A stretch of DNA of 64,000 bases from Favolaschia claudopus. Taxonomy: Eukaryota > Basidiomycota > Agaricomycetes > Agaricales > Mycenaceae. Positions within the stretch are counted from its first letter, which is position 1. Each line of letters starts with the position of its first letter. This document shows, one piece after another, positions 10,579 to 22,759 of this stretch. Location: the NCBI GenBank assembly GCA_037176885.1, contig JAWWNJ010000002.1, positions 310,001-374,000 on the forward strand, in the 5' to 3' direction. The notes under the pieces were generated by a model. It made no database searches and was not told where the DNA came from. It was given only the letters and a program-made list of their open reading frames with translations. A program made the translations under genes and the position numbers.

Positions 10579-10965
10579 TGTCTGGTCCCGAGGACGCGCA
10601 GACGGCCGGCAGAAGAGTCCTACACGTGGACTTCCACGAGCGAAGATTCCCGATATATGTAAGTCCCACCGTCATATCAGCGACAGGCAAATGGACTGCC
10701 AGATCTAGTCAGCAAAAGTTCGACCATCGTTCAAGGGTTGGAATCCTATAGCATATTGCAAAAAAAAAATGTCAGCGCGGTCTGCCATCTCGGCGATTGC
10801 CCTTGGTCACCAGAATGAGCAGCGACAGGTGACCCAGTGAAAAAGGAATGTTGTCCACACGAAGAACAAAATTTAAACTCAGCGACTCGAATGCACCTAG
10901 CGTCCATCGAGCGGGTTATTATATCATGAGAAGATATGGGATATTAATTCTTGCTATATCATTAG
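10579..10965. other. intergenic
   Basis: Rest of the F-box paralog 2 promoter and the 3' flank of the peptidase gene. No other feature seen. Confidence 0.5.
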
Positions 10966-13154
10966 TTAAAACGCCTCAAAGCCCAAAAGGCCCTGACATG
11001 CTCCCTCCACATCTGCAATCTTAAGAGTATATTGAATCAGAATCGTCATGGACTAAAGCCAAGGATACATACCTCTTTGGGAGCCGCAACAGATAGTACA
11101 ACCGGCTCGTCTTTGCCGATGAGGACCTCGTCCTACCAAGAGTTAGTCTCAATGCCCGCCGTGCGAATGTGAGCGCTACATACCTCTATCCGGATCCCAA
11201 TATCATGGAAATGTTTGGGGAAGGAAGGTGAAGGCGGAACATAAATACCTGAAAAAACATGAGTATTAGTTGCGTGATCGTTCGAAGTATTACCCTAGCT
11301 CACCCGGTTCAATGGTTATAACCATCCCCGCCTTCAATCTGTCGGAAAAAAGTCGATATATACACAATCCTTGAAGTGCTCTGCTACTCACTTCCCATGT
11401 CGTTCAAAGTGACTAGACTCATGCAGATCTACGAAAAGATAAATACATAGGTTGGTAACAAGCACTTGATGACTCACCCAATCCAATAGGATGAGACACA
11501 TAATGGGGGAACAATACGTGCTCCAAATCATGTCCGTTTACGTCGAACCCAATCTGCTTGAGCTCCGCTCGGAGAAGCGTGCAAGTGGTGGTGTGGATCT
11601 GGTGCATACTATACCCGGAAGCCTCTGTACAGAGGCCTATGAGCGCCTTTTGCGCTGATAGTACAGCCGCATAGAGGTCTCGTTGTGGCGAAGTGAAGGT
11701 TCCGGAAGCCGGAAACGCACGGGCTGTGTTTCTAATTTACCAATCCGATCCTGGCGCGCAGAAAAAAGGACCTACTAATATCAGACGCATATCCGCTGGA
11801 TGGCTGGTAAGCATTGCTTCGATGAGAGGAACCATGCTTACTTGTACTCGCAGCCAGCATCGATCAATATGATCTCGTCATCTTTTATGAGATGGTTGTT
11901 GGCAGTGTAATGGATAATGAGCGCATTGGCCCTGCACTCGCTGCGGTTAGAAGGCTGGACAAGTGCAAAAGGATGAGACATGCCCGGAAGCAACCACAGG
12001 CACGTATGCTGGTCGTTGAGAGCCTGCTAGAGAGCAGATATACTCAAAGTGAGCTGCAACAGCAGATTCTGACAAGCCCGGCCTTGCGAATCGCATAGTC
12101 TGCGAGGAATTGAGGCTGATGTGAAGATGAAAAACAAACAGCGCATCAAACCTTTGCGTGGGCTCGGCCGCTAATATCAGCGGCTTGTCGCATGACGTTG
12201 AGCTCTGCCTCGCTTTTGATTGCTCGCAATTGAGCAATTTTAGGAGCCAAAGGTTTCCGTCGCGCGTGCGACAGAGCTTCTACAATCGAATCGTATTCTG
12301 TCCGGGGCGCAACCGAAGGCGAAAGATATTGGAGAAGAGACTTTGTGGAGAATTTAGAAGTTTTCGGAGTAGTTGGTGTAGACGGAACGTCCAAAAAGAC
12401 ATTAGAGTACTTGGATAAAATCGATCGCAAGTGAGAGGGGAAATGCTGTATATTTCGCGCGTCGTCCGCACGAAAAATCTGTTTCGTGTCTTGAAAACTC
12501 GTTCTGGCAACAGTTTCAATAATTGAAAGTAGGAGGTTCAAATCAATGATGCCCACCTGGCTCCGTCCCATTTCTCTTTGGCAGTATCGGTGCCGGAAGA
12601 GAAAACAGTCATTCGATACCCGCGTGATGAAGAGGTTTTCTCTGTAGAGCGATTTCTTGAGTACAATATTCGCAAGTTGCTGCACCTGAATTACCCAAAA
12701 CAACAGCCGCATTGGGCTCCTCAAAGCCCGTTAGGTACCAAAAGTCGGATGCCTGACGAAATTTATAACTTGAGACGTTGAATACAAAAACATACCACTG
12801 GCTTGCATATGCTCACAATATCTGTCCGCTCATGTATTTTATTGAACCTGCGACGGACACCACAACGCTTGATTCAGGAAGAGAATGCATCAAACTACGT
12901 CTTCTTCTCTCATATTCTTCAGCAGTGAACCCCGGAGTGAGCTCGGTGTCCCGAACTAGCGCGCGAAATAATTAGTTTCTGTTCGGCGTTCACTGCACGC
13001 GACTCCAAAATTCGAACTCACCCAAATGAGGATGAGATGCAGACAACGGCTGACCAAAAGCAGAGGGTTTCTGGACGTCCGCGTGTGTGGCTTCGGTCGC
13101 ATATCTGCGACTAAGAAGCGTCCTGGTCCTACAGACACTTCGCAGCAAGGACAT
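10966..13154 (-). CDS. ICP55: mitochondrial Xaa-Pro aminopeptidase (intermediate cleaving peptidase)
   Basis: M24 metallopeptidase that, in the ICP55/XPNPEP3 family, trims an N-terminal residue from imported mitochondrial proteins after MPP cleavage. The N-terminus MSLLRSVCRTRTLLSRRYAT is an Arg-rich targeting peptide. The aminopeptidase P N-domain contains SDFWYLTGFEEPNA. The pita-bread catalytic domain shows the metal ligands in order: IILIDAGCEY, ASDITRTFP, HPIGLDLHES split by an intron, ITIEPGIY, and GIRIEDEVLI. At least eight exons with ~50-nt introns. The last exon ends DVEGACQGLLGFEAF before TAA at 10966. The start at 13154 was chosen because it opens the targeting peptide. Confidence 0.92.
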
Positions 13155-13506
13155 GAGAGTTAGGATGAAAAGTAATTTCGGCCGCAATAGGCCGAATGAT
13201 GGGAAGCCCATCGGAGTTGATTCGGCTTTCTCGGCACTGCACCCGCCCGGTCCCGCCGTCATCTTCGCCGTCTTCTTTTTTTTTTCGCGAGATATCTTCG
13301 TGCGAATTGAATCCGCTTCGTGTAGCACGATAGACCGATTCACACCATGTCGTACCCATAATTCATATGCATTATTGTATTTAGATTCGTCATGGCCCAC
13401 TCGTCGTTGTATTACAGCCTTAAACCAACATATCATGCTCCAACTTCATCCCAACACACAAAAAACGCCTAATCGACCGCTACAGAAGCCACAAAAAACG
13501 CCACGC

Positions 13507-16500
13507 TCAATAGCTAGGCAACTCATGGCTAAAGTCGCACAGATCTCCGAACTTGCATCTGAAATTACGGGAGGCATAATCAGTCTTTTGCCTCGTTTTA
13601 GATATTTGATTCAGTGCTCGCCTTCCTGCTGCAAAGAAGTTGCAAAGTCGTTTTTTATTGTGTCTATACCCATCATCGCCCCCTCCGCCTCCTCGTCCCC
13701 GCCCGCGGCCACGACCCCGCCCTCCGCGGCCCGCAGACCAGCCATTTCGCTCCCCACCGTCGTCGTGATATGCCGCCTGGCTATAATCTGTACTAAATTG
13801 ATTAAGCTGAGGCCAATCACCGTACGGCGTTTGGTGTTGCTGCTGCTGCTGCTGGTGGTGCTGCACATTCATCTGCTGTTGCATTTGCTGCTGCAACTGC
13901 TGTGCCTGTGGAAATTGAGACAATTGCGCAAGAAGACTCTGAAGCTGTTCAGGTGGCATCGCGTTGATCACCATTTCGGCATCTACCGGTGCCGTGCTGG
14001 GATTCGGATTCGCACCATTGGCCAATTGACCGACTAGTTCAGCGACGGACGCTAATGGCGGCGTTTCTGCTTGCTGCTGTGGTAGATCCACCGGCATGGC
14101 AGGTCCGCTCCAGAACACGGTGTCGACATCGGGTCCCGTGGTCATCTCCGTTACTTCTTTGTCCACATCCTCCTCCGGTATAACGACCGACGGTTCGGCA
14201 GGCGAGTCGGGTATTGATGAGGGCGACATATACAGCGCTACCAGGGCAGTCTGTTCCCGCTGCTCCTGCGTCCCCTTTTCCTGACTCGACGAGCCCCGCT
14301 CTATTTGTTGAGGTAAATCCCCCGGCATCTCAATGACTGTCCATAGAATGCACAAGGCGTTCACATCAATTTCGATCTTTCATGAACAATATAATAGCTT
14401 TCACTCACGTATCGGTTCCGACCAGTCCACTGTCTCCTCGAACAAGTGCATATGTAGCGCAGCACCTTCACTTCGGTCCAAATCCCGGAGGCGATGTGCA
14501 CCAGTGTATTGATATCCACCCTGTACCCAAAAAAAGAAAGGAAAGAAAGAAAATATCAACAAAAGGTACAGTACAGAGACGAACAATGCTGACATCAGTG
14601 TTCTCGTCACCATAGATTGCGCGCTCGATTAGGCGTATAGACTCGAGCTTGTCTTCCGATGCCCAGGTGACCGTCTTCTTCCGTTTCCCGAGGCGGGGGG
14701 TCGTTGACGTTGGTGCACCACTCTCCGACGCAGTCACGCTACCACCTCGTTCACCGTGCGGTGACGGCGTTGACGCTGGCACAGTCGTCAATGGTGAACC
14801 CTTACGTGCCGCCTTCATCAACTTGAGAGCCTCTTGGAAAGGATCAATCGCGCTTGGCTGAGCAATATTCATGGTCCCATCTTCTTTCTTCACCGGTACA
14901 GGAGGCGCCTTCTTGAAGCTCGGAAGCTTAGGTTTCGGTTTTGGTGCGGAGAAGAACCCAGAGTCTGACTTTGCGTCCTTGGCAGCGGGCGTCGTCGTTT
15001 TGCTGGAACTTGCGACTGGGGCTAGCTCCTTCTTCACGGCGGTCGGTTTTGCAGTCCCCACAGCAGCCTTTTTAGACGGCGGAAGCGAACGTGCAGGTGT
15101 TTCGGCAATTTTCCGCTTCTTCGACTTCGGGTCTGTATAGAAGAAAATCGCAAAACAAATTGCCCATATAGTGAGTTGATTAGTCCAACCATGAATTCGT
15201 GTGACGTACCCTCCACCATGGCCTCTCCTGGTTGTTTGTCGCTGACCATTTGACGCCACCGGCGCTCAACGTTGGACGCCATGTCCTTGATCGCTACGCG
15301 ATTCGAAGTTCGTTTTTATTCGTTTCGTTTCGGTTCGAGTTCGAAGTTTTCGTTTAAAAACGCAGGTGTAGGGGGAGACATAAAAGGAAAGAGAAATCGT
15401 TAGATACATAAATTCTCTTTGTGGCATCGACTTTAATACGAAGGGCTTCCCAGACTCAGAAAACGTGTAAAATAATGAGCGTTGACGACTCCTGTTTCTA
15501 CTATCGTCGAAGACCCCAATTTTGGCGCAAGCCACGCACAAAAAAAAGCATGATACACGGCACGAGCGTGCATGAAAAAAAACATGACCGGCGCAAGCCG
15601 AAATGAAAGATGCAACACGAAATGCCCAAAAACAGGGGTATGGCGCGAAAGAGATAAAACGAAGCTCACCTGGCGTTGGTGGCTCCTTCACAAGCCTTAC
15701 AACCAGCTTCCCAAGCTTTGACGTCTTGAGTGACTCCACCGTCATCGGTAGTCGATCGATTAGCTACATTCGACATGCATTCACATTTGCAGCAATGATT
15801 CATAATGACACTTACATGTAGAAGGGGCATGATCGTCTCCCCAAGCTGCTCGGCGTCTTCCCCACCCTCACGGCTTGCAGTGAATGCAGCCTTGAGCCAC
15901 TCGCGCGTGATATCGACCGCAATTGGATTCTCCGCCCATGCACGAAAATAGTGGTTTCCTGCACTGTCGCGTATCTTGGTGAGGATCTCTTTCCGTGTTG
16001 CAATGTCGACGTCAGCCGCGCCGTAGTCAGATATCCGCGTGGCAAGTGTAGCCACTGCACCCGCGCCGGTAAATTGTGTCGGCACCAATAGAGGGCGAAT
16101 AACAGTGAGCAATTGCTGGCGGCGCTCCGCTGGAGAAGGACCGGGCAGTGGCACGGGAAGTTGCGTCTGGGGTTGTTGTTGCGGTTGCGTTTGCTGAGCT
16201 GAGGATTGTTGTGGGAGCAGTTTGGAGCCGGAAGGTTGAGATTGTGCGTAGTACGCGTTCAAGAGGGAGTTCGTGGTAGGGGCATGAAGGGCGTGGGGTG
16301 CGAGAGTTCCCTGTGGCTGCTGTTGCTGTTGCTGAGGGAGATAGTATGACATAGGGAAGGAGGAAAGGAACGGGTAGGCAGAGAGTTGTTGCGCTCGCTG
16401 TTGCTGCTGTTGTGAGCTTGTCTGCGACGAGTAACTTGGCTGCTGGGAGTAGGGATTGTGGGTACCATTGGATGTTGAGCCGTTCATGGTCGTCAAGGCC

Positions 16501-17237
16501 GGGCTGAAAATCATATAGTCAGTCGGAGTGTTGGATTGAGAAACAAATAAGGGAAAGATGTGAATGTATATACGCGACAAAAGGATGAGATCATGGTCGG
16601 TCGGCCGTTGCGCGTTTCTGCCACTGATCGCCATCGCCGCATGTGTGCTGATGTGCCGCAACCCGGGCCGCTACCGAGCGCGCCCCAGAGTCGCCCGACA
16701 CAAAAAAAATGGAAAGGTGGAAGAGACTCACTCGATAACCATTTGCGAGTTCTGCGCCGGCTGTTGTTGCTGCTGAGAGCCAGAGGCCGCGCTCGTGGTC
16801 GTTGCACCATTCAAAGTCGAGTAATTCGACAGCGGAATGGAATCGGGCGACTGCGACGGTCTTGCTGAAGGCCACGGAGCAACGTAGTAGGGTGAATTGC
16901 TGGTGGCATAGAACCCGGGATGAGACGAAAAGGGGTAAAATGGAGACTGGGAGGAGGGAGTTGACGAGGCTGTGGAGGATGATGTGGAGGGCGTCTGGAG
17001 ACCGTTCAAAGACGGATTTCGCGGGATATGGGATGCAGAGACGCCCGGGAGGTCGGCGAGGGCGCTAGTGAAGTCGGATAGATCGAGCGTGGGCTGCTGA
17101 TGCGGCACCGGGGGCGACGACGCCGAGGGACCTGGCGTTGGCTGGGCTGCTGCCTGCTTCTGCCAGTCCTGGGGTGGGGGAGAGTGGTGTACATTGTGGG
17201 GGGAATCAGCCTGCAGCCAGCTGAACATCTGCTCCAT
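13507..17237 (-). CDS. PPP1R10: PNUTS-type PP1 regulatory subunit (TFIIS-N, RVxF and CCCH finger)
   Basis: Domains in order: a long Ser/Pro/Gln-rich N-terminus beginning MEQMFSWLQADSPHN; polyglutamine tracts; a TFIIS N-terminal (LW) helical domain (LPMTVESLKTSKLGKLVVRL, then AIKDMASNVERRWRQMV); a basic linker (DPKSKKRKIAE); a PP1-docking RVxF motif KKTVTW; Gln- and Arg-Gly-rich segments; and a C-terminal CCCH zinc finger (LCNFFAAGRCKFGDLCDFSH) split by an intron. This order is that of animal PNUTS and fission yeast Ppn1, which recruits PP1 to RNA polymerase II and 3'-end processing complexes in the nucleus. About seven exons. One intron (about 15300-15665) is roughly 370 nt, long for this window. 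The start shares a ~300-bp divergent promoter with the HMG-box gene. The assignment rests on domain order. Confidence 0.88.
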
Positions 17238-17538
17238 TTCTCGTCTCTGGACTCTGTGTTTTTTTTCTTATGCAGCGGTGCGAGGCACAGCGAGAGACTT
17301 AGTGGTCGAATTGTGCAGCGCCGACGTGGGTTCCGTCGCCGTCGTGGTCAACGTTCACCGCAACAACGCTTTGCAATGACAGTGGTTCTGCTCACTGCTG
17401 GTTTGCCTTGTTTGTTTGCCTGCGTCCCCATTATGTAAGTTCTCAAGTGTCCCACGCTCAACATCAACGTCTCGTGATGTAACATTTTCCAATGTCAAAT
17501 TTCGAGTCTAACCTTCACCTTCATCGTCCTCCACCAAA
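17238..17538. promoter_or_regulatory. divergent promoter region, PNUTS-type gene and HMG-box gene
   Basis: A 301-base gap between two start codons pointing away from each other, so it must serve both genes. No clear TATA box was seen. Coordinated expression is an inference. Confidence 0.5.
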
Positions 17539-18646
17539 ATGGCGCCAACAGACCAGCAACGCTTGGAGGTACCTTTTCTTTACTGGCAGAAACTATACTG
17601 TGCTCACCGGGATCAGCTGGTAGCTGGGCTGAATGCCGCCGCCGAAGCCCTGCGCGCGTCGTGCCAAGGTTTCACCGCAGCCGCCGAAGTCATGAAACAC
17701 TGTGCAAAACTCGCAGACAACTGGGCAGAGACTCTGAAGAGTGGTGGCGCGTCCGATGGCGCCGCTTCGACCTCAGGAAAACGCAAAGCCACCAAGGGGG
17801 ACGACGACGACGACGATGAACCAGTTGTGAATGGCAAGCGCAAGCGCGTCGTCAAGAAAAAGGATCCCAATGCCCCCAAACGCCCGGCATCATCGTATCT
17901 CATCTTCCAGAACGAGGTCCGCAAGGACATAAAGGAGCGGTTTCCCAATTTGAACAACACCGAGCTGCTAAACATAATCAAGACCCAGTGGTCGGAAATG
18001 CCCGAGAAACAGAAGGCGGTCAGTCGTCTGCCACCCTGTCGTAGTTTCCACCGCGTCCAGGCGCGTCTGACGCGTCATCTCAGGTGTACAACGACAAGAA
18101 CCATAAGGACAGGGAACGCTACGAGGCAGAGAAGAAGGAATACGAGGCACGTTCACCTGAAGAAGTGGCTCGCGCTGATGCAGCAACTGCCGCTGCTGCT
18201 GCTGTACGCGCTGTTTTTGGATCTATCTAATTTTTCTCAGACTGACGTATACCTTTTTTCTGCAGCTCAAGAAAACGCGCAAACGTAAACCCAAGGAAGA
18301 AAAACCTTCGGCCAGCGCCAGCGCACCACCCATCGCACACGCGAACGCTCCCACATCCTCCGAGGCCGGCCAGAGCGACTCTGACGACGAAGAGGAGGAG
18401 GATGAAGTTCAATCGGCCACCGCTATGGAGGACACCCCTCCACCTCCCCGTCGCCCCGCAGCGCCAAAACCTGACTCGGATGACGACGAGGACGATTCTG
18501 ACGACTCGGAAGAGAGTGAGGAGGAAGAACCTGCACCCAAAAAGGCCAAAACCTCGGCCAAGCCTGCGCCTTCCCGTGCACCACCGGTCGTCGTGAAGGA
18601 GAAGGAAAAAGAGAAGGACAAGAAGAAGAAGAAATCGAAAGATTAG
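17539..18646 (+). CDS. HMG-box chromatin protein
   Basis: A nuclear DNA-bending protein by family. An N-terminal helical region (LVAGLNAAAEALRASCQGFT) is followed by a polyacidic run and basic NLS-like stretches (NGKRKRVVKKKDPNAPKRPA). A single HMG box starts at PNAPKRPASSYLIFQNEVRK and continues NTELLNIIKTQWSEMPEKQK, then after an intron YNDKNHKDRERYEAEKKEYE. The C-terminus is a long acidic Asp/Glu-Ser tail followed by a Lys-rich end (KEKEKEKDKKKKKSKD). Three introns are likely, including a 48-nt in-frame one right after codon 10 that leaves the ORF open if retained. Similar in layout to fungal NHP6/Nhp10-type and HMO proteins; the exact ortholog is uncertain. Confidence 0.88.
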
Positions 18647-18952
18647 ATTCTCGAAACGTTGTCTGCAATGTATGTTCGAGGCACGACGATTTTGAATTGT
18701 GTGTGGGGATCGAGCTTCCGTTGGTGAAAAGGTGACGCATAAGACACTTCGTTCTCTGAATTATTGGTACATATACATAGCTCCTCTGCCCGCTGTTCGC
18801 GGTGAAATACTAGTACTGTACGTCTCGGACTACATATGCCTTACTACTTCTTGCGTGTATTCTTTCTCGCTCTCTGTGTCCTGTAATCGAGTTTGCGTAC
18901 TGTTTGCGTTCAAGGTTTCGGTGTACTTTTTGCTGATTTTTTGTCTCGAGTG
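18647..18952. other. 3' flank of the HMG-box gene
   Basis: T-rich sequence between the stop and the transposon-like element, probably 3' UTR and terminator. Includes the left target-site copy GAGTG at 18948-18952. Confidence 0.5.
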
Positions 18953-19506
18953 TATGACGTTCCGGATGTTGCAATATTAAAACCACACACATATATGTTG
19001 GGGACCAACACATATCTTCTTAGAGGTGTACATACTATGTACATGTACACTATTGGGTTATGGCCCAGGCGGCCGCTACCATGATTAGGCCAAACTTGAT
19101 GCAGCTCACGCTCGTCGGTCTCATCGCGCGCCGGCTTTGAGTTCGCATCGGGCCCGCTGTGGTACCGGGCTCGCGCGCGGTTGTGAGACTCTGGTCATTG
19201 CTGCAGGAGGTGGACGGAAAAGAACTTTCTTGCGAAAACCAGCGTCCATATTCTCCAGAACGTTATGAAATGCAAATGAAAATTTTGGGTCCATTGATTC
19301 AGGTTGTCGTGTCAAAGCGCGATGAGCCTGAGAAGCGCCGTCCGCATCAAAACTGACCGGTACTGACCGCCCATAGGCGAATAGCATACACATAGATAGA
19401 TGCAGTACTGTACATACCAAACTGTTCTGTACACCTCTAAAAAGATATGTGTTGGTCCCCAAATATATGTGTGTGGTTTCAATATTGCAACGTCCGGAAC
19501 GTCATA
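18953..19506. mobile_element. non-autonomous TIR element with 5-bp target duplication
   Basis: The left end (TATGACGTTCCGGATGTTGC) and right end are reverse complements over about 80 bases, covering AATATTAAAACCACACACAT, GGGGACCAACACATATCTT and TAGAGGTGTACA with a handful of mismatches. The pentamer GAGTG flanks both sides (18948-18952 and 19507-19511), as expected for target-site duplication. The 554-bp element has no convincing transposase ORF; a minus-strand frame of about 113 codons inside has no recognised motif. Superfamily not assigned. It lies between the HMG-box gene's 3' end and the SAP-like gene's promoter. Confidence 0.88.
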
Positions 19507-19663
19507 GAGTGAGCCGCCTGATATACGAAGCTCTGTATATGTAGTGTATTCTCATTTCAGGACACTAGCTATTTCACGACGCCGCGGCAAACTTCCAAGT
19601 AAACACCAGCACGTGTGCACCGCGCCAAACAACGCGTCCAAAGTCTGCTTCTTACGACGCGCC

Positions 19664-20649
19664 ATGTCTTCATTCCCCTGGGATAAACTCAAAGTCCCAA
19701 CCCTCCGCAGTGTATGCAAAGATATTAAAGCTCCTGCCTCTGTGTCCACCGGCAGCAAAGCACGGATGATAACCTTCCTCGAGGGTGTTACAAAAACTGG
19801 GCCAGTCATACCGACACCGTCGGCAGACGGCGAGAAGAAAACGACACAAACCCGTCTCGTTATGGACGCCGTTGTTATGCCCGCTCGTCAGCGCCAACCA
19901 CCGGCTGTTTCACAACCATTGCCGCCCGCAAAACGCGCTCTTGACCAGCCCCAACTTGAAGATGTAAATATGCCTGGCCCGAGCAGCGCCTTAACATTTG
20001 GTTTGGACTTTGGTGAGCTGGTCCTACGATGTGCATTTCAGGTGCTAATGAATGGGTCCACCGTGATAGACGACGATGAACCCAAATGTGCACATGGCTG
20101 TCAGAATGGGTGGTTGTCGCGTCGAACGAAATTCGTTTTGAAAGGTAAGTGCTAGTACTGAGTCTATTGCATTGACACGAGTATGATTTTGATAACGGAT
20201 TAACAGTGACCGCTTCATACTCAATCGACATTGACCGCGAGTCGGACGGTTGCTACATCGCCTTTACCCATTTCCCCGCAGAATATCGACTCAAGAAGTA
20301 TGAGGCGAGAGAGGGACTATATGTAATCTTACGGGCCGTGCTTGACATCCTCAAGGAAGGAAAGGTGCCACACGTTACAGGGGTTGAAGCACTCGTCGAC
20401 AGAGTGATATCGAAAGACAAGAAAAAAGCCAAGTTTTACAAGGCTTATGTCAAGACGGGAGCCAGTGTCGATGATGCACTCGAAGCTCTTGTGTTCCGTA
20501 CCAGGGACAATCGCCAGCCTGGGGATGAGGAAGCTGAGTGTTCAGACGAAATCCTCGCCGAACTTTACGGTAATAAGTGGGAGTCGTTGCCGACATGTCC
20601 AACACATGATTATGACTGGGAGGAGGTACTGGATGCACTCGTTGCTTAG
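19664..20649 (+). CDS. hypothetical protein with SAP-like N-terminal motif
   Basis: The N-terminus FPWDKLKVPTLRSVCKDIKA, then SVSTGSKARMITFLEGV, fits the SAP pattern (Leu-Lys-Val...Leu-Arg-x-x-Cys...Gly-x-Lys...Leu) of nucleic-acid-binding proteins. It is followed by a basic/Pro-rich linker and a conserved-looking globular part (RESDGCYIAFTHFPAEYRLK, then EGLYVILRAVLDILKEGKVP). The C-terminus is acidic (DYDWEEVLDALVA). One clear intron (donor GTAAGTGC after VLKG, acceptor TTAACAG) joins VLK to VTASYSIDID. The ATG at 19664 was chosen as the first one in the conserved frame; upstream in-frame codons read into the transposon flank. The function is not known. Confidence 0.7.
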
Positions 20650-21453
20650 ACGTAATCGTTGGCCCGGTGAGTTTCGAGGCTGATATTTTCGCTCAAGCTC
20701 TAACCCGCTACGTGTCGAAGGTTTACATTTCTAACAAAGTTCTGGGATCAATTTACTTCATCTTGTCCGCTTCATATACCCACCAAAATTTTCGAATCGT
20801 GAACTCACGCTCATTTCTCACTATCAATTTACAGAGTCGATGTTTAGCGACTCGACAACACGTCTGCCGACGGCAATAAGAAGGAAGAGACGCACATGAA
20901 GCACTTTCCACGTGACCGCGTTATATTTTCTTCTCAACTTTTATCTTGTTCACACATATTCGCCATGAGGCAGCAACACACTGTACGTTCCTCTAGCGTT
21001 TTTATCGAGCACCAGATCTTGAAGTAGGCACTTGGTATCGCGTCGCAACTTGAACGCAACACCATTTATTCGTCAAGATGAATCTCAGGCCTGCGTTGCT
21101 TTGCGAAATGACAGCACCCACTTCAAACTAGTTCAAACTGCAGTTCAATATATCCTCGAAATCCTCCTGCACAGATACACATGGATCTACAACTCACTGC
21201 ACTTCAATACAGATTTTTAGGCCCCGATTGCGGTCCTCTGCAACTCACTTTCTCTCTGGATTTTGTCTAGAGACCGGTCAACGATTCAACACGGATGTTT
21301 CTCGGATCCTCCGCAGCCTTCACTGCTCCGAGTCAACGCTGTAAACGCTGTGAGGTTGAGGAACGCCCTATTTGGCAAAATTGATGCAATCGAAGGCTGT
21401 CCCGTCGGCATTTATAAAGGCGTTCTCTGGTGGTCCCCTTCTTTTGCGCCGCC
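20650..21453. other. intergenic
   Basis: About 800 bases with only short frames. Includes the promoter and 5' UTR of the WW-domain gene; the sequence GGCATTTATAAAGGCG near 21410 is a TATA candidate about 40 bases before its ATG. Confidence 0.5.
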
Positions 21454-22433
21454 ATGTCCCAGCCTCCGCCCTACGGAGGCGGCCAGCAGCGCACCAACCC
21501 CGACACCCGCCCCCTCCCTCAGGGCTGGATAACCCAGTTCGACTCCAAGTGCGCTATTGCTCTGTTATCGATGGAATCTTGACATTCATAAAGTCCATCG
21601 TCGCTCGTCTAGTTACAACGCCTGGTGCGTGGCGATGATATTCGTCGAGATGAACATCGCTGAAGCGTTGTATCATACAGGTTTTATGTTAACACCGGTG
21701 CCCAGCCGCCAGTAACGACCTGGGTGCACCCACTTGGCGCGCCGCCGCCGCCGCCGCCATCCGCACCCGTCTACAGTCCGCCTCCGGGTGCACCGCCGCC
21801 TCAGGGCGGTAGTCCGTACCCCGGTGGCGGAAGCCCGTACCCTCCCCACGGAGGAGGTAGCCCGTACCCGGGTGCCGCGAGCCCATATCAAGGCGGTGGA
21901 AGCCCCTACCCGCCGCAGGGCGGCTATGGTGGCTATCAGCAACCACCTCCGGGACAGTATTCGCCCTACAATAACCCCCAGTACCAGCAATACTCCAGTC
22001 CTCCTCCCCAAGAAGGAAGAGGTATTTCGTACAACTCAAGCTTTCGGCCGACGTTCTGATTTGTGCGTCTCTGCAGGTTTCTTAGGGTTCGGCGGACACC
22101 ATACACCTCAGCCGCCGCCTCAGGTGACGTACGTACAAAGCCAACCTCCTCCGCAGAAGTCTGGGATGGGATTGGGAACCGGACTTGCTATTGGTGAGGC
22201 CCTATTTCTCCGATCATTCATGTCGGCTAAAGTATCCGTAGGTGGTGGAGCCCTACTCGGTGGTATGTTGCTCGGAGAGGCACTGGACGGTGGTGATGGT
22301 GGTGGCGACGGTGGTGGCGATGGTGGTGGATGGGGAGGTGCGTGACAAGGTCCCGAGTCTTGACTCATCTAATCCGATTTGAAATTCAGGTGACGATGGA
22401 GGTGGCGGCGATGATGGAGGAGGGGATTGGTAG
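21454..22433 (+). CDS. WW-domain protein with Pro/Gly-rich repeats
   Basis: After a short N-terminus (MSQPPPYGGGQQRTN) comes a WW domain: PLPQGWITQFDSNYNAWFYV followed by NTGAQPPVTTWVHP, with both signature tryptophans and the final Pro. Proline/glycine-rich repeats of the type GGSPYPP follow, then a Gly-zipper-like hydrophobic stretch (GMGLGTGLAIGGALLGGMLL) and a Gly/Asp tail ending GGDW. Exon 1 ends at 21548. A 12-nt exon (21613-21624) encodes the centre of the WW domain, and exon 3 begins at 21681; two further introns lie near 22020-22075 and 22195-22250. WW domains bind PPxY/Pro-rich ligands; the cellular role is unknown. Confidence 0.85.
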
Positions 22434-22759
22434 GCTGGCTGTTTGCGTGAATTGTTATGGCGAGTATATATCGTTTTTTCTTGTCCAGATTTTGTCAGAT
22501 ATTGTAAATATTATCATGCTTTGCCAGATTTGCTCTGTTCTGGTTGGGTCGTCTGAATCATTGGTTGCGAGATCCATAGAGAAGATACATTTCTCAGGAT
22601 CCAACAGGTTCAAAGGTAACCTCGTACACTGAAGTCAGCAAGTTTTCAAGGAAAATCGGAGGAATATTGGGACCCCGCCAGCTGAGCGTAGCCTTTGGAC
22701 GGGGCACAGCGATAAATTATACATTCCGCGATTTTTGGAAGTTACGACGACGAGGGATT

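Noticed and set aside
13087..14037. 316-codon plus-strand frame
   Set aside because: Antisense to the ICP55 and PNUTS exons; its Leu/His-rich run is the complement of the polyglutamine tract.
15266..15745. 159-codon frame across a PNUTS-gene intron
   Set aside because: The middle is a stop-free intron (about 15300-15665) with normal borders; splicing restores the TFIIS-N domain.
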